64,000 bases of DNA from Barnesiella sp. (GTDB taxonomy: Bacteria; Bacteroidota; Bacteroidia; Bacteroidales; Muribaculaceae), in the NCBI GenBank assembly GCA_014800945.1, contig JAAVFD010000034.1, positions 1-64,000 on the forward strand, written 5' to 3'. A program made the position numbers and the translations under genes. The notes beneath the pieces are model-generated. The model did no database searches. It was not told the DNA's origin and was given only the letters and a program-made list of their open reading frames with translations. Each line of letters opens with the position of its first letter. Within the stretch, counting starts at the first letter, position 1. Of the stretch, positions 33,049-42,909 are shown piece after piece.

Positions 33049-33585
33049 CTATAATGTTTGCCGCATTGCCTCTGTTACGGTATCGTAAAGATTCAGGCAT
33101 CCGTCCTGAAGAAGGTCAAGCACAAGTTCAAAGCCTTCCGAGCCCTCATAATAGGGGTCGGGAACATAATCGTAACGGGTAGCGAGACCGAAGAACTTTG
33201 CCATGGGTATGATTTTGTTTTCGGCAGTGTCGGTGGGTGCCAATCTCCTTAGATTGCGCTCGTTTGAGGCATCCATGGGTATGATGATGTCAAAATCATC
33301 AAAATCGCTCAGCGTAACCTGCCGGCAATGGTGGGTAAGGTCAAGCCCTCTGCGGCGTGCATGAGCTCTCATGCGAGAGTCCGGCAAATCGCCGATATGA
33401 TAGTTTCCGGTGCCGGCTGAATCAACTGTCCATCTCTCGCTGTCATGGTGCTCGGCAATGATTTCGTCAAGCACACCCTCAGCCGCCGGACTCCTGCATA
33501 TATTACCCAGACACACAAAGAGTATTCGGGGTGAGCCGGAGGCTACCAGAGGAGAGATTACAGGTAAAAGGGTTTCAATAATCAT
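33049..33585 (-). CDS. Low-molecular-weight protein tyrosine phosphatase
   Basis: 178 residues. The P-loop FVCLGNICRSPAAEG (CX5R) and the acid motif VPDPYYEG carry the nucleophile Cys, the Arg and the catalytic Asp of the LMW-PTP family. An N-terminal extension of about 18 residues precedes the usual start of the fold. It dephosphorylates tyrosine residues, in bacteria often those of capsule-regulating kinases. Its start overlaps the lpxB stop by 4 bases, so the genes are coupled. Confidence 0.92.
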   Translation of the reverse strand: MIIETLLPVISPLVASGSPRILFVCLGNICRSPAAEGVLDEIIAEHHDSERWTVDSAGTGNYHIGDLPDSRMRAHARRRGLDLTHHCRQVTLSDFDDFDIIIPMDASNERNLRRLAPTDTAENKIIPMAKFFGLATRYDYVPDPYYEGSEGFELVLDLLQDGCLNLYDTVTEAMRQTL

Positions 33586-34709
33586 ATCTGTTTCAAATTG
33601 TCTGTTATAACTTCCGCTGCTCTGCGCGCCGCTCCGTGCTCACCAAGTTTGCGTCGGATAAGTGAATAACCTTCAAGCATTTCAATTCTTCCCTGAGTGC
33701 CCGGCATGATAGCGCTAAGCTCGGCATCCACTCCCTCCACAGTGCATTGGTGCACCAGCATCTCTGAGATAACCTTTTTACCGGCAATGAGATTGGGCAA
33801 TGACACAAAGGGAATTTTGAGAATCATCTTCATGATGTTGTAGCTCAGGCGAGAAGCGTTCGCACGGTAGCAAACAACCTGCGGCGTTCCTGCAAGGGCA
33901 CATTCCAGGGTAGCTGTGCCGGAGGTGACAAGAGCTTCATCGGCTATCGCCATGAGGTCAAAAGTGCAGTTGTAAACAACCGGAATGCCGGAGGCTATGG
34001 AGTAGTCAGCCGCACTCCTTCCCGGTGCTCCGGCTATAACCGGCTGCAGACCGGGGTGCTTACTCGCTACCTGAGCCATTACCGGCAGATTGTTTTTTAT
34101 TTCTCCCCGGCGGCTGCCCGGCACAAGAGCAAGCACCGGAAGGTCGGAACGCAGACCGTTAGCTTTGCAGAATTCCTCTTTTGAGGGTGCTTTGGCAAGT
34201 CGGGCGTCTATCTCTTCAAGGCTCGGATTGCCTACATACACCGCTTCCATTCGGTGCTTTCTGTAAAACTCCACCTCAAAGGGGAGGATACAGAGCATTT
34301 TGCGCACATATTTGCGCAGTGCCTTTACCCGGTACTCTTTCCATGCCCACACCTTGGGCGATATGTACCAGTAAACCGGCACACCCATGCTATAGGCGAA
34401 TTTGGCAAGTTTCAGATTGAATCCGGGATAGTCAACGGCTATAAAGCAGTCTGCTCCGCTTTCGGCAAGGGCTTTTTTCGCTGTTTTGATATTGGTGCCT
34501 ATCGTGCGGAGATTTCTCAGCACTTCGCTGAATCCCATATATGCCATTGCTGAGTAGTGAATCACAGGCTCACATCCGGCTGCTTCGGCCATCAAATCGC
34601 CACCGAGAAAAGTGAATTTTGCCTCAGTATCAGCTTTCTTTATCTCCTTGATAAGCGCAGCGGCATGAAGGTCGCCGGAGGGCTCTCCGGCGCATATGAA
34701 GTAGTGCAT
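33582..34709 (-). CDS. lpxB: Lipid-A-disaccharide synthase
   Basis: 375 residues, full length. Opening motif FICAGEPSGDLHAAALI, then FLGGDLMAEAAG, YISPKVWAWKEYRV, LALVPGSRRGEIKNNLP and TSGTATLECALAGTPQVVCYR are the conserved GT19 blocks. It joins UDP-2,3-diacylglucosamine and lipid X at the inner face of the cytoplasmic membrane in lipid A synthesis. Two bases separate it from the upstream fucosidase gene. Confidence 0.97.
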   Translation of the reverse strand: MHYFICAGEPSGDLHAAALIKEIKKADTEAKFTFLGGDLMAEAAGCEPVIHYSAMAYMGFSEVLRNLRTIGTNIKTAKKALAESGADCFIAVDYPGFNLKLAKFAYSMGVPVYWYISPKVWAWKEYRVKALRKYVRKMLCILPFEVEFYRKHRMEAVYVGNPSLEEIDARLAKAPSKEEFCKANGLRSDLPVLALVPGSRRGEIKNNLPVMAQVASKHPGLQPVIAGAPGRSAADYSIASGIPVVYNCTFDLMAIADEALVTSGTATLECALAGTPQVVCYRANASRLSYNIMKMILKIPFVSLPNLIAGKKVISEMLVHQCTVEGVDAELSAIMPGTQGRIEMLEGYSLIRRKLGEHGAARRAAEVITDNLKQI

Positions 34710-34711
34710 GT

Positions 34712-37123
34712 TCAGTCGATGTTAATAGAACCTCCGGCAGGAATTTTCACTTTGCGTGACTTGCCGTTGTAGTTTACAGTAGTAGTGGCTCCCTTTTCCG
34801 ATTTCAGTGTGGCTGATACTATTTTGCCATCGCGCCACTGCATGTCCACCTCTATGCCTCCGCGGGCACGCAGACCTTTGACGCTACCTTGTGCCCATTG
34901 GGCAGGGAGTGCCGGCAGGAGTGACACGGATGTAGGTGTGGATTGCAGCAGTATTTCTGCAACCCCGGCGGGGCCACCGAAGTTGGAGTCTATCTGGAAT
35001 GGTGAGTGAGCTCCAAGTAGATTGGGGTATGTGCCGCCTCCTCTGCGGGCATCCTCGCCTTTATATCCGTCCGGGCTGACATATTTGAGGAGTGTACGGT
35101 AAGTTTTGTAAGCCTTTTCGGCATCGAGCAGTCTGGCGAATAGGCTGATTCTCCAGCCGGTGCTCCAGCCTGTGGTTTTGTCGCCCTTAATTTCTAGGGT
35201 GCGTGCGGCGGCTTTGGCAAGGTCGGGATTGTCTGCCGGGGTGATATGCCTGCCGGGATAAACACCGAACAGGTGACTCTGATGGCGATGGGTAGGCTCC
35301 GGGTCTTCCCAGTCAAAGTACCATTCCTGGAGGTTGCCTTTGGAGCCGATTTTGTAAGGGTGAAGTTTTTTCAGGGTCTTGTCAATGCGCTTGCGCAGTT
35401 CTTTATCGACACCTAACACTGCTGCCGCATCGCGGGTGTCGGCAAGGCACTGCCTGGTCATGGCAAGGTCAGCGGTTCCTCCGTAAAGGGTAGCTCCGAC
35501 ATATCCGTCCGGTGCGAAGAATAGATTTTCGGGTGATGTGCCCGGCGATGTTATCAGTTCACCGTTTTTCTCAATCAGCCAGTCAAGGCAAAAGAGGGCG
35601 GCACCTTTCAGGGCACCGTAGTTCTCTTTAAGAAATTCCTTGTCGCCGGTAAAAAGGTAGTGATCCCAGATATGAGTGGCAAGCCACGCTCCTCCCATTG
35701 TCCAGTTTGCCCACGAGGGATGACCCACGTTCAGCCCCACGGGGTTTGTGGTAGCCCAGATGTCGGAGTTCTGTCCGAGCGTCCATCCGCCGTTGTCTAT
35801 TCCATAATAGCTCCGTGCGGTTGCTTGTCCTGCCTCAGGTGAAGATAAGTTGCGAATGAAGGTAAACAGAGGGTTGTGGAGTTCGCTGAGATTAGTAATC
35901 TCCGCGTGCCAGTAATTCTCTTCAAGATTAATGTTTGTGGTGTAGTTGGAGCTCCACGGTGGCAGGAGATACTCATTCCATAGTCCCTGCAGATTGGCGG
36001 GTACTCCCGGAGTGCGGGATGAAGAGATGAGGAGGTATCTGCCGAATTGAAAGAACAGCTCCTCCAGGTCGGGATTGTAAGCAGTGGAGTCGGTATAAAG
36101 TTTCAGCTGTTCATCGGTGGGGAGGGCTGCGATTTCAGGAGCTGTGGTGCCGAAATCAATGCTCACACGGTCAAAGAAATTCTTGTAATCGGCAATATGC
36201 CGGTCCTTTAGCTCATTGAAGCTCTTGGCAGAGGCAGCTTTGATTCGGTTTGCAGCGAGTGATTTATAATCTTTGCCCTGAGTGGCCGGATTTTTGTCGA
36301 ATCCATTGAAGCTCGTAGCGTTGGTAACAATCAATGTGAGTGTCCTCACGCCGGTTGCCTTAAGCTGTCCTGCATCGGTGGCTGTCACGGTGCCACCTTC
36401 ATTAATAGCTTTTGCTATTGTGCGGAACCGTGTGCCCCTGTCAGGATCGTAAAGGTGCTTGGGATTACCTCCGTTGTTGTAATACACAGGTAGCGAATGA
36501 TAAGCAGCATAGCCGGTGGAGGTGAGTTCATTACCCTCAGCTGTAACCGAGTGGGGGAGTTTGCTGTCAAGCGATATCACCGCATCCAGCCCGGCAGGGT
36601 CAGCTGTTGATATGCGTATAATGATAGCGGAGTCCGGGGCGGAAGCGAAATACTCGGTGCTTACCGGAAAACCGTTTGCGGTGTATGAGGCGTGAGCTAT
36701 CGCGCTATCGATATCGAGCGAGCGGCGGTAGTCGGCAGGCAGATTGTACGGGCGGTTGAGGTAGTCAATGGTCAGTGTGCCGAGCGGCTGATAATTGTCG
36801 GTGTAGTGCCCCTGCACCTTCAGTTGCAGCGAATCGGCGGCTCTGTAGTTTTCGGCATCGAGAGCCGCTCTTATTTCCGGAATGGCTTTGTACGCATCCG
36901 GGGTAGTGACACCGTTTTCCGGCTCGCCGGTCCAAAGAGTTATATCGTTAAGCGAAATTTTTTCACCCCGCTGATCGCCATAAACAATGGCTCCGAGATT
37001 ACCGTTACCAATAATCAACGCCTCCTCGAAGAATCGCGCGGGACGGTTGTATTTAAGTATGTTGGCGGCAAAAGCCGAGTTGACGGCAATAAGCAGCATC
37101 GCAAAAAAGGCAGCCTTTCTCAT
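34712..37123 (-). CDS. GH95 family alpha-L-fucosidase, secreted
   Basis: 803 residues with a signal peptide (cleavage near SAFA-AN). Family 95 landmarks: RFFEEALIIGNGNLGAIVYG near the N terminus, SLNDITLWTGEPE, NINLEENYWHAEITN (the pair of Asn that activates water), a long (alpha/alpha)6 barrel, and THRHQSHLFGVYPGRHI. It cleaves alpha-1,2-linked fucose from mucin or milk glycans at the outer surface or periplasm. Such a gene fits a mucin-grazing lifestyle alongside the sialic-acid operon. A TATCTTTG -7 box lies at 37158-37151. Confidence 0.93.
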   Translation of the reverse strand: MRKAAFFAMLLIAVNSAFAANILKYNRPARFFEEALIIGNGNLGAIVYGDQRGEKISLNDITLWTGEPENGVTTPDAYKAIPEIRAALDAENYRAADSLQLKVQGHYTDNYQPLGTLTIDYLNRPYNLPADYRRSLDIDSAIAHASYTANGFPVSTEYFASAPDSAIIIRISTADPAGLDAVISLDSKLPHSVTAEGNELTSTGYAAYHSLPVYYNNGGNPKHLYDPDRGTRFRTIAKAINEGGTVTATDAGQLKATGVRTLTLIVTNATSFNGFDKNPATQGKDYKSLAANRIKAASAKSFNELKDRHIADYKNFFDRVSIDFGTTAPEIAALPTDEQLKLYTDSTAYNPDLEELFFQFGRYLLISSSRTPGVPANLQGLWNEYLLPPWSSNYTTNINLEENYWHAEITNLSELHNPLFTFIRNLSSPEAGQATARSYYGIDNGGWTLGQNSDIWATTNPVGLNVGHPSWANWTMGGAWLATHIWDHYLFTGDKEFLKENYGALKGAALFCLDWLIEKNGELITSPGTSPENLFFAPDGYVGATLYGGTADLAMTRQCLADTRDAAAVLGVDKELRKRIDKTLKKLHPYKIGSKGNLQEWYFDWEDPEPTHRHQSHLFGVYPGRHITPADNPDLAKAAARTLEIKGDKTTGWSTGWRISLFARLLDAEKAYKTYRTLLKYVSPDGYKGEDARRGGGTYPNLLGAHSPFQIDSNFGGPAGVAEILLQSTPTSVSLLPALPAQWAQGSVKGLRARGGIEVDMQWRDGKIVSATLKSEKGATTTVNYNGKSRKVKIPAGGSINID

Positions 37124-37167
37124 TGTAAATTTATTTTTAAGTGACAGCTACAAAGATAGTAAAAATA

Positions 37168-37632
37168 TTATACCCGGGGCGGGTTGGCTGGCAGCTCAAT
37201 GCCTTGGCGCTGTAGTTTTCTCCGCATCTGGCGTGTCAGGGGCAGGGTTGGTCTGGAGTCGTTTGTTTGCGGAGTGATATTTTTTATTGTGAAAGGTTTT
37301 ATTGGTGCGGATGCTGTGGCAGCAGGTTGAGGGGAGGGGTGATTGTTGATTGTGCCGGTTTCAGTTGTTGTCTCGGGTTGGTTTGTTTGTCGCACCGGTG
37401 CCGGTTTATCTGCTGTTTTGCTTGCTTTTTGGCGGCGCACCTCTCGCTTGTCTATCTCGCGTTTGATGAACTGAAAGATTACATTAGCTTCATTGCTCAA
37501 CTCAATTATTTTGCCGGATTCGGCGTACTCCATAACAGCTGTAAATACTTCTCCCTTTACGAGTGTGCTGCAGTTTCTGATGATTTTGTACCATGCGGTG
37601 TTGAATACGAATACTTTTTTAGATTTTTCCAT
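37168..37632 (-). CDS. DUF6291 domain protein
   Basis: 154 residues. The N-terminal 75 residues (FVFNTAWYKIIRNCSTLVKGEVFTAVMEYAESGKI, then NVIFQFIKREIDKREVRRQKA) follow the DUF6291 pattern, found in Bacteroidetes mobile elements and chromosomes. A proline/threonine-rich linker leads to a basic tail (LTRQMRRKLQRQGIELP). Function unknown; the basic tail suggests nucleic-acid contact (inference). It has its own promoter. Confidence 0.7.
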   Translation of the reverse strand: MEKSKKVFVFNTAWYKIIRNCSTLVKGEVFTAVMEYAESGKIIELSNEANVIFQFIKREIDKREVRRQKASKTADKPAPVRQTNQPETTTETGTINNHPSPQPAATASAPIKPFTIKNITPQTNDSRPTLPLTRQMRRKLQRQGIELPANPPRV

Positions 37633-37678
37633 AGTGGTGTGTTTTTATAAAAATGAATTAATGTGTGTTTTACCGATG

Positions 37679-37710
37679 CAAAGTTAACGTATTACCAAGT
37701 ATAATGCAAA
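37679..37710 (-). promoter_or_regulatory. Bacteroidota promoter of the DUF6291 gene
   Basis: On the minus strand TTTG (37710-37707), 20 bases, TAACTTTG (37686-37679), about 47 bases before the ATG at 37632. Confidence 0.75.
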
Positions 37711-37805
37711 TGTTTTGCTATTTAAATTCTTTAAGCGGATAATCGGAACCAAAGTGAAAGCATGGGTGTTATGTTTTCAAATTATCTATAAAAGAACAAA
37801 TAACT

Positions 37806-38312
37806 ATGTTTAAGAAAATTGCTTTTGCATTACTTGTCATTTTGTCAGCAAGTACATTTCAAAGTTGCATTGACCATCAGAGAAATATTGGAGTAGATAT
37901 GGTTTTTGTGGATGCTTTGCACGCTGTTCAACCGAATATGAAATCGGTGGAGTGGGATGAGAAAAACGGATATATAGTGGCAGATGGAACTGAGGGTAAA
38001 TATGATATGACGGTGTGGTTCTCAACCGATGTCAAATGGGTTATGACTGAAACCGAGTACAATGCTGATGTTAATCAGCTTCCTCAGGCTGTTGTCAATA
38101 CAATTCAGGCAAGCCCCGATTACGGAAGATGGACGGTGGATGATATCGATTTTTACGAAAGACCTGATATTTCTTTCTATGTGGTGGAACTTGAAAGTCC
38201 TCAGGCTACCGAATTATATGTGTATGTTACACCATCCGGCAATATACTCAAAACCACCCCGCAGGACGAGGAGGTAACTCCAGTGACATCGTTCCTCACT
38301 CCCGCTGTCTGA
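37806..38312 (+). CDS. PepSY-like lipoprotein
   Basis: 168 residues. Signal peptide with lipobox FQSC. Two PepSY-like repeats are suggested by VEWDEKNGYIVADGTEGKYDMTVWFS followed by WVMTETEYNADVNQLPQAVVNTIQAS and a second strand-helix unit with FYVVELES. The family is exported and widespread in Bacteroidetes, with unclear function. Its last 17 bases overlap the 3' end of the convergent SpoU methyltransferase gene. Confidence 0.8.
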   Translation: MFKKIAFALLVILSASTFQSCIDHQRNIGVDMVFVDALHAVQPNMKSVEWDEKNGYIVADGTEGKYDMTVWFSTDVKWVMTETEYNADVNQLPQAVVNTIQASPDYGRWTVDDIDFYERPDISFYVVELESPQATELYVYVTPSGNILKTTPQDEEVTPVTSFLTPAV

Positions 38313-39099
38313 GCTGCCAGAAAGCTACGGCTGCAGCAGCGGCAACGTTTAGCGAGTCAACATTGTGGCTCATAGGTATCTTAACCGTGTAGTCAGCGGA
38401 ATCTATAACTTTGTCGGCAAGTCCGTCACCTTCCGTGCCCATGATAATTGCGAGCTTAGGCTCTGCCATAAGGGCGGGATTGTCAATGCTCACAGAGTTA
38501 TCGCGCAATGCCATTGCCGCTGTTCTGAATCCGAGACAGCCGAGATTACTGATGTCTGTGTCTATCCAGGTCCACGGCACGAGGAAAACCGAACCCATCG
38601 ACACTCTGATCGAGCGACGGTTCAGAGGGTCGCATGATGTCGGTGTGAGAAGCACGGCATCAATGCCGAGTGCAGCAGCACTTCGGAAAATTGCACCGAT
38701 ATTGGTTGTGTCACAAACACCGTCAATCACAACCACACGCGATGCCTCGGCGCATATATCCTTTATATCAGCTTTCGGCTTTCTCTCAAAAGCGCATAGC
38801 ACACCGCGGGTAAGAGTGTATCCGGTCAAAGAGGCAAGCACTTCCCTGCTACCGGTATATACCGGAATGTCCGGGCACTTGGCAATTATTTCCGCAGCAT
38901 CGCCATCAATATGTTTCTTTTCACACAGCAGTGATAGCGGTCTGTATCCGGCGGAAAGAGCTACAGCGATAACCTTTGGACTCTCAGCTATGAATATTCC
39001 GTTCTCAGCATCAACATTTGCTCGCAGCTGTGCCTCTGTCATAGAAGCGAATACCTCCACCCCGGGAGTGTCCAGTGCGGTTATCTCTACTATCGGCAT
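38296..39099 (-). CDS. TrmH/SpoU family RNA 2'-O-methyltransferase
   Basis: 267 residues. An N-terminal substrate-binding domain (about 1-105) is followed by the SPOUT knot: DGVCDTTNIGAIFRSAAALGIDAVLL, IIMGTEGDGLADKVI and IPMSHNVDSLNVAAAAAVAFW, the three SpoU motifs. It transfers a methyl group from S-adenosylmethionine to a ribose of tRNA or rRNA; the target position cannot be inferred. Its start overlaps the surE stop by 10 bases. Confidence 0.93.
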   Translation of the reverse strand: MPIVEITALDTPGVEVFASMTEAQLRANVDAENGIFIAESPKVIAVALSAGYRPLSLLCEKKHIDGDAAEIIAKCPDIPVYTGSREVLASLTGYTLTRGVLCAFERKPKADIKDICAEASRVVVIDGVCDTTNIGAIFRSAAALGIDAVLLTPTSCDPLNRRSIRVSMGSVFLVPWTWIDTDISNLGCLGFRTAAMALRDNSVSIDNPALMAEPKLAIIMGTEGDGLADKVIDSADYTVKIPMSHNVDSLNVAAAAAVAFWQLRQRE

Positions 39100-39860
39100 A
39101 GCATTGAAGATATCAGCTGAACAGCGGATGAGCAGGTTTGATCCGGCTTAACCGGCACTACTGTTACATATTCACGGTCAAGCCAGTACTCATCAGTTTC
39201 ATCATTGTCCGGTTCACTGTTGACAAAGCGTCCCGTGAGCCAGTAGAACGGCTTGCCCGAAGGGTCTTTGTACTCCTTATATTCCTCTGTCCAGTACCCT
39301 CTTGCGGCTTTTACAACTTTGAAACCTTTAGGCACACATTTTGCCGGAATGTTTACGTTGAGACACACCTGCTGCGGCAAACCGCTTTCAAGTACTTTTT
39401 TAGTAAAGTCTATTATATAAGGTGTGGTGTGTGAAAAATCCGCGGCGATTGAATGATGCAGCAGTGAGAATCCAATTGCAGGTATTCCAACCATACACGC
39501 CTCCATCGCTGCACCCATTGTGCCGGAATAGATTACGGAATTGCCTGAATTAGAACCGTGATTAACTCCTGAAAGCATGATGTCAGGCTTGCGTGGCACC
39601 AGTGCATGGAGCCCGAGTTTGACGCAATCAACAGGAGTGCCGCTTACAGAGAACACTTTAGCTCCGTCAAAACCGGGACACGCTGTTATGCGCAGCGGCG
39701 CATCCACCGTTATAGCAGATGACTGCCCGGAGCGCGGAGCTGACGGAGCGACAGCAATCACCTCGCCGAGATTCCTGACACATTCAATCAAATGGCGGAG
39801 TCCCGGAGCTTCAACACCATCGTCATTACTTATAAATATGAGCGGTTTTGACTGTTCCAT
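39090..39860 (-). CDS. surE: 5'/3'-nucleotidase SurE
   Basis: 256 residues. The acidic metal site ISNDDGVEAPGLRHL, the Ser/Asn motif APRSGQSSAIT, and VNHGSNSGNSVIYSGTMGAAMEA are SurE signatures. It removes phosphate from nucleoside monophosphates in the cytosol and is often kept near stress and RNA genes. Translationally coupled to the methyltransferase gene. Confidence 0.97.
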   Translation of the reverse strand: MEQSKPLIFISNDDGVEAPGLRHLIECVRNLGEVIAVAPSAPRSGQSSAITVDAPLRITACPGFDGAKVFSVSGTPVDCVKLGLHALVPRKPDIMLSGVNHGSNSGNSVIYSGTMGAAMEACMVGIPAIGFSLLHHSIAADFSHTTPYIIDFTKKVLESGLPQQVCLNVNIPAKCVPKGFKVVKAARGYWTEEYKEYKDPSGKPFYWLTGRFVNSEPDNDETDEYWLDREYVTVVPVKPDQTCSSAVQLISSMLCR

Positions 39861-39971
39861 GCTTGAAAAATGTTAAAAGTGATATTACAAAAGTAATAAA
39901 AATGTCCATTTTCGGTGAGTTATTTGTTTATCTTTGTAGAAACATAATCAAAATTCAAAACTATTTCAACT

Positions 39972-40424
39972 ATGATTCAACGTATTCAAACCCTCTACCT
40001 GATTATAGCAATAGGATTAATGGTGGCATTTTTCTTTGTACCATTCGGCTATAGTATAGACACAGTCAAATCTGCCGGTGCAGTAATGGAGCAAGGGCTT
40101 ACAGGACTGAATCAGGGATTGAGCCTGATTATTCCGGTATCGCTCTCACTGCTCACCATGGCGATTGCCATTTTCTCATTCAGGTCACTCTCCGGTCAGA
40201 AGGCACTGATTGGTTTGTCAGCACTGATTATCGGAGCTTGCATAGGAGTGGTGATATATTATCTCACTGCGGGCTACTCAGACACTAATCCTGACATCGA
40301 CATCCGCACGGTATGGGGTGGTGGCGGCTTGCTCCTTATCGCCGCAGAGATAGCGCTGTTCGGCGCATACCGCGGTGTGAGCCATGACCAGAAGCTGCTT
40401 CGCTCCTATGACAGGATTCGCTGA
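39972..40424 (+). CDS. DUF4293 membrane protein
   Basis: 150 residues with four hydrophobic segments. It begins MIQRIQTLYLIIAIGLMV, the standard opening of Bacteroidetes DUF4293 proteins. Function unknown. A TATCTTTG -7 box lies at 39929-39936 upstream. It is convergent with murF-alr, with 13 bases between stop codons. Confidence 0.9.
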   Translation: MIQRIQTLYLIIAIGLMVAFFFVPFGYSIDTVKSAGAVMEQGLTGLNQGLSLIIPVSLSLLTMAIAIFSFRSLSGQKALIGLSALIIGACIGVVIYYLTAGYSDTNPDIDIRTVWGGGGLLLIAAEIALFGAYRGVSHDQKLLRSYDRIR

Positions 40425-40437
40425 TAGCTCTACTCTG

Positions 40438-42909
40438 TTATTCCCTGAAATACACTCGCTTGACGCGGGTTGACACTGAGGTGAGAATCTCATAAGGAAT
40501 TGTGTCAAGGGCATCTGAAAGCTCAGACACATGAACATGATCACCGAATATTTCCACACGGTCGCCGACTTGACAGTCGGCGTCTGTCACATCTACCATA
40601 CAGGCATCCATGCAGATATTGCCTACTGTTGGACAACGGGTGCCGTTTATCCACACTTTCATCACTCCGTTTCCCAGATGACGGTCTATGCCATCGGCAT
40701 ATCCTACCGGCAGTGTGGCTATGCGTGACGGACGTTCCACAGAGCCTTTGTTGCCATATCCGATTTTGGTGCCAGGCTGCCACTCCTTGATGGATATTAT
40801 CACTGTGTGGAGCGAGGACACCTGGCGCAGAGCATCTTCAGAACCGTCATTGAGAACCGGAATGCCGTAGAGGCCAATTCCGAGACGCACCAAATCGTAC
40901 TGATATTGCGGGAAACGTATGATACCCGCCGAATTGAGGATGTGGCGCATTATCTTGTGGTTGAATTCCTTTTCTATCTCAGTGCACCATTTGTCAAAAG
41001 TGGTGAGCTGCATCAAAGTGTATTCATTCAGGTCCGGACAGTCAGCAGTTGCGAGATGACTGAAGAGTGACATTGGCTTGACAGCTTTCTGGTGCTTGAG
41101 CAGAGAGATTAGTTCGGGTAAATCGGCATCGGTAAATCCAAGCCTGTGCATACCGGTGTCAAGCTTAATGTGAACAGGATAATCCGTAATACCGTACTTT
41201 TCCCCTTCGGCAATTATTTCCCGGAGAATATCAAAACTGTAAATTTCCGGTTCGAGGTTGTAGGCAAACATGGTCTTGTAGTTTACCACCCTCGGGTTGA
41301 GTACCATGATTGGCATAGTTATTCCCGCCTGCCTGAGTCCTACACCTTCATCAAGCACAGCTACGGCGAGATAAGCAGCGCCTTGGCTCTGGAGCGTTTT
41401 AGCAAGCTCAAGGGAGCCGGCTCCGTAGCCCGATGCCTTTACCATACAGATAATTCCGGTTGTGGGGCGGAGCATGGCGCGGAAAGTGTTGAAATTGTGT
41501 ACCATAGAGTCGAGATTAACCTCAAGCACGGTTTCATGGCGGCGAGCCTCAAGCATCTCGGCTATGAGCTCGAAATGGAATTGCGCCGCACCCTTGACAA
41601 GAACCAGCTCCCTCTCGAAATCGCCTCCGCTCATTTCCGCCAGAAAAGATGAAGTGGAGGGGAAGAAGCGGCTGTCTGCCGGGAAATATTTGCTGTAACG
41701 GCTTATCTCCTCACCGATACCGATGATTCGTTCTATGCCCTTATTGGCAAGCAATGTAGCTACCTCGCGATAGAGTCTTGCCGGTTCCAGGGTTTCATGC
41801 ATCACATCGCTTATAATTGCGGTGGTAGAGCGTGAGCGGGTGCGCCGGCGCGCCATAAAGTCAAGTGCCGGAGCAAGAGAATTAAGGTCGGATGTGTAAG
41901 CATCATATATAACCAGACAGTTATTGACACCTTCCATCACCTGTATTCTGGTGCCTACCGGTGAAAGAGCTTCCATTCGCGCCGCCGTTACATCTTCGGG
42001 GCGGTTGAGATAAAGCATCACCGCAAGACAGTGGATAGCGTTCTGGATATCAGCTTCGGAAGTAAACGGAATTGTAACCGAACCGTCTTTTCTGAGATAC
42101 GAATACTCAATTCTTGTGTTTTCGCGGTGACGGGTTATAGTGGAAATAAACAGAGGACGGTCACTGTCAACCGTTGACCATGCAATCTCCTTTGCCGGGA
42201 TGCAGGCGTTGGCAACAGCCTCGCTGATAAGCGGATCATCACCGCAGTAAATAATGCAGTCACAATCGCGGAGCAATGTCACTTTTTCGGCACATTTCAC
42301 TCTGTCGGAGCTGAATCCGTCGGTGTGCTCCGAACCGATATTGGTAATGATACCGATATTCGGCTTGATAATATTTTCAAGCGCCGGCATTTCATCCGGT
42401 TGTGATATGCCTGCCTCAAAAATAGCGAGTGTGGTGTCGCTGTTCATCTCCCAGATAGACAGCGGCACTCCAATCTGCGAGTTGTAGCTTCGCGGGCTGC
42501 GGACAATATTGAAATCATCGGCAAGCAACTGATAGAGCCACTCCTTTACAGTAGTCTTGCCCCGGCTGCCGGTTATGCCGATAACCGGTACATCAAACCT
42601 CTTGCGATGAGTCCGGGCAATGGTCTGCAGTGCTTTGATTACATCCTTGACAATGAAGATATTGGAATCTTCAATCCCGGTCATATCTTCGGGTACATAT
42701 CTCGCCACAAAGTTTCTCACTCCTTTATCATACACCTCCCGCATATACTTGTGGCCGTCGTTGTTTCTTGTTTCAAGCGCAAAAAACAAGGTCCGCTCCG
42801 GAAAGGTGAGCGAGCGGCTGTCAGTGAGAAGCACTGAAATTTCATCTTGAGGATTGAATTTTGCGGAAGTCTTGATAATGTCCGCAATCTCAGAAACTGT
42901 ATATGTCAT
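40438..42909 (-). CDS. MurF-alanine racemase fusion
   Basis: 823 residues. The N-terminal half (about 1-450) is UDP-MurNAc-tripeptide:D-Ala-D-Ala ligase, with the ATP loop GITGSRGKTTVKEW and the IFEAGISQPDEM block. The C-terminal half (about 455-823) is alanine racemase, with the PLP lysine in GIICMVKASGYGAG, the catalytic Tyr region LVRLGIGLYGIP and VGNICMDACMVDV. It makes D-Ala and joins D-Ala-D-Ala to the peptidoglycan precursor in the cytosol. The fusion is a known arrangement in Bacteroidetes. It overlaps the GSCFA gene by 4 bases. Confidence 0.96.
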   Translation of the reverse strand: MTYTVSEIADIIKTSAKFNPQDEISVLLTDSRSLTFPERTLFFALETRNNDGHKYMREVYDKGVRNFVARYVPEDMTGIEDSNIFIVKDVIKALQTIARTHRKRFDVPVIGITGSRGKTTVKEWLYQLLADDFNIVRSPRSYNSQIGVPLSIWEMNSDTTLAIFEAGISQPDEMPALENIIKPNIGIITNIGSEHTDGFSSDRVKCAEKVTLLRDCDCIIYCGDDPLISEAVANACIPAKEIAWSTVDSDRPLFISTITRHRENTRIEYSYLRKDGSVTIPFTSEADIQNAIHCLAVMLYLNRPEDVTAARMEALSPVGTRIQVMEGVNNCLVIYDAYTSDLNSLAPALDFMARRRTRSRSTTAIISDVMHETLEPARLYREVATLLANKGIERIIGIGEEISRYSKYFPADSRFFPSTSSFLAEMSGGDFERELVLVKGAAQFHFELIAEMLEARRHETVLEVNLDSMVHNFNTFRAMLRPTTGIICMVKASGYGAGSLELAKTLQSQGAAYLAVAVLDEGVGLRQAGITMPIMVLNPRVVNYKTMFAYNLEPEIYSFDILREIIAEGEKYGITDYPVHIKLDTGMHRLGFTDADLPELISLLKHQKAVKPMSLFSHLATADCPDLNEYTLMQLTTFDKWCTEIEKEFNHKIMRHILNSAGIIRFPQYQYDLVRLGIGLYGIPVLNDGSEDALRQVSSLHTVIISIKEWQPGTKIGYGNKGSVERPSRIATLPVGYADGIDRHLGNGVMKVWINGTRCPTVGNICMDACMVDVTDADCQVGDRVEIFGDHVHVSELSDALDTIPYEILTSVSTRVKRVYFRE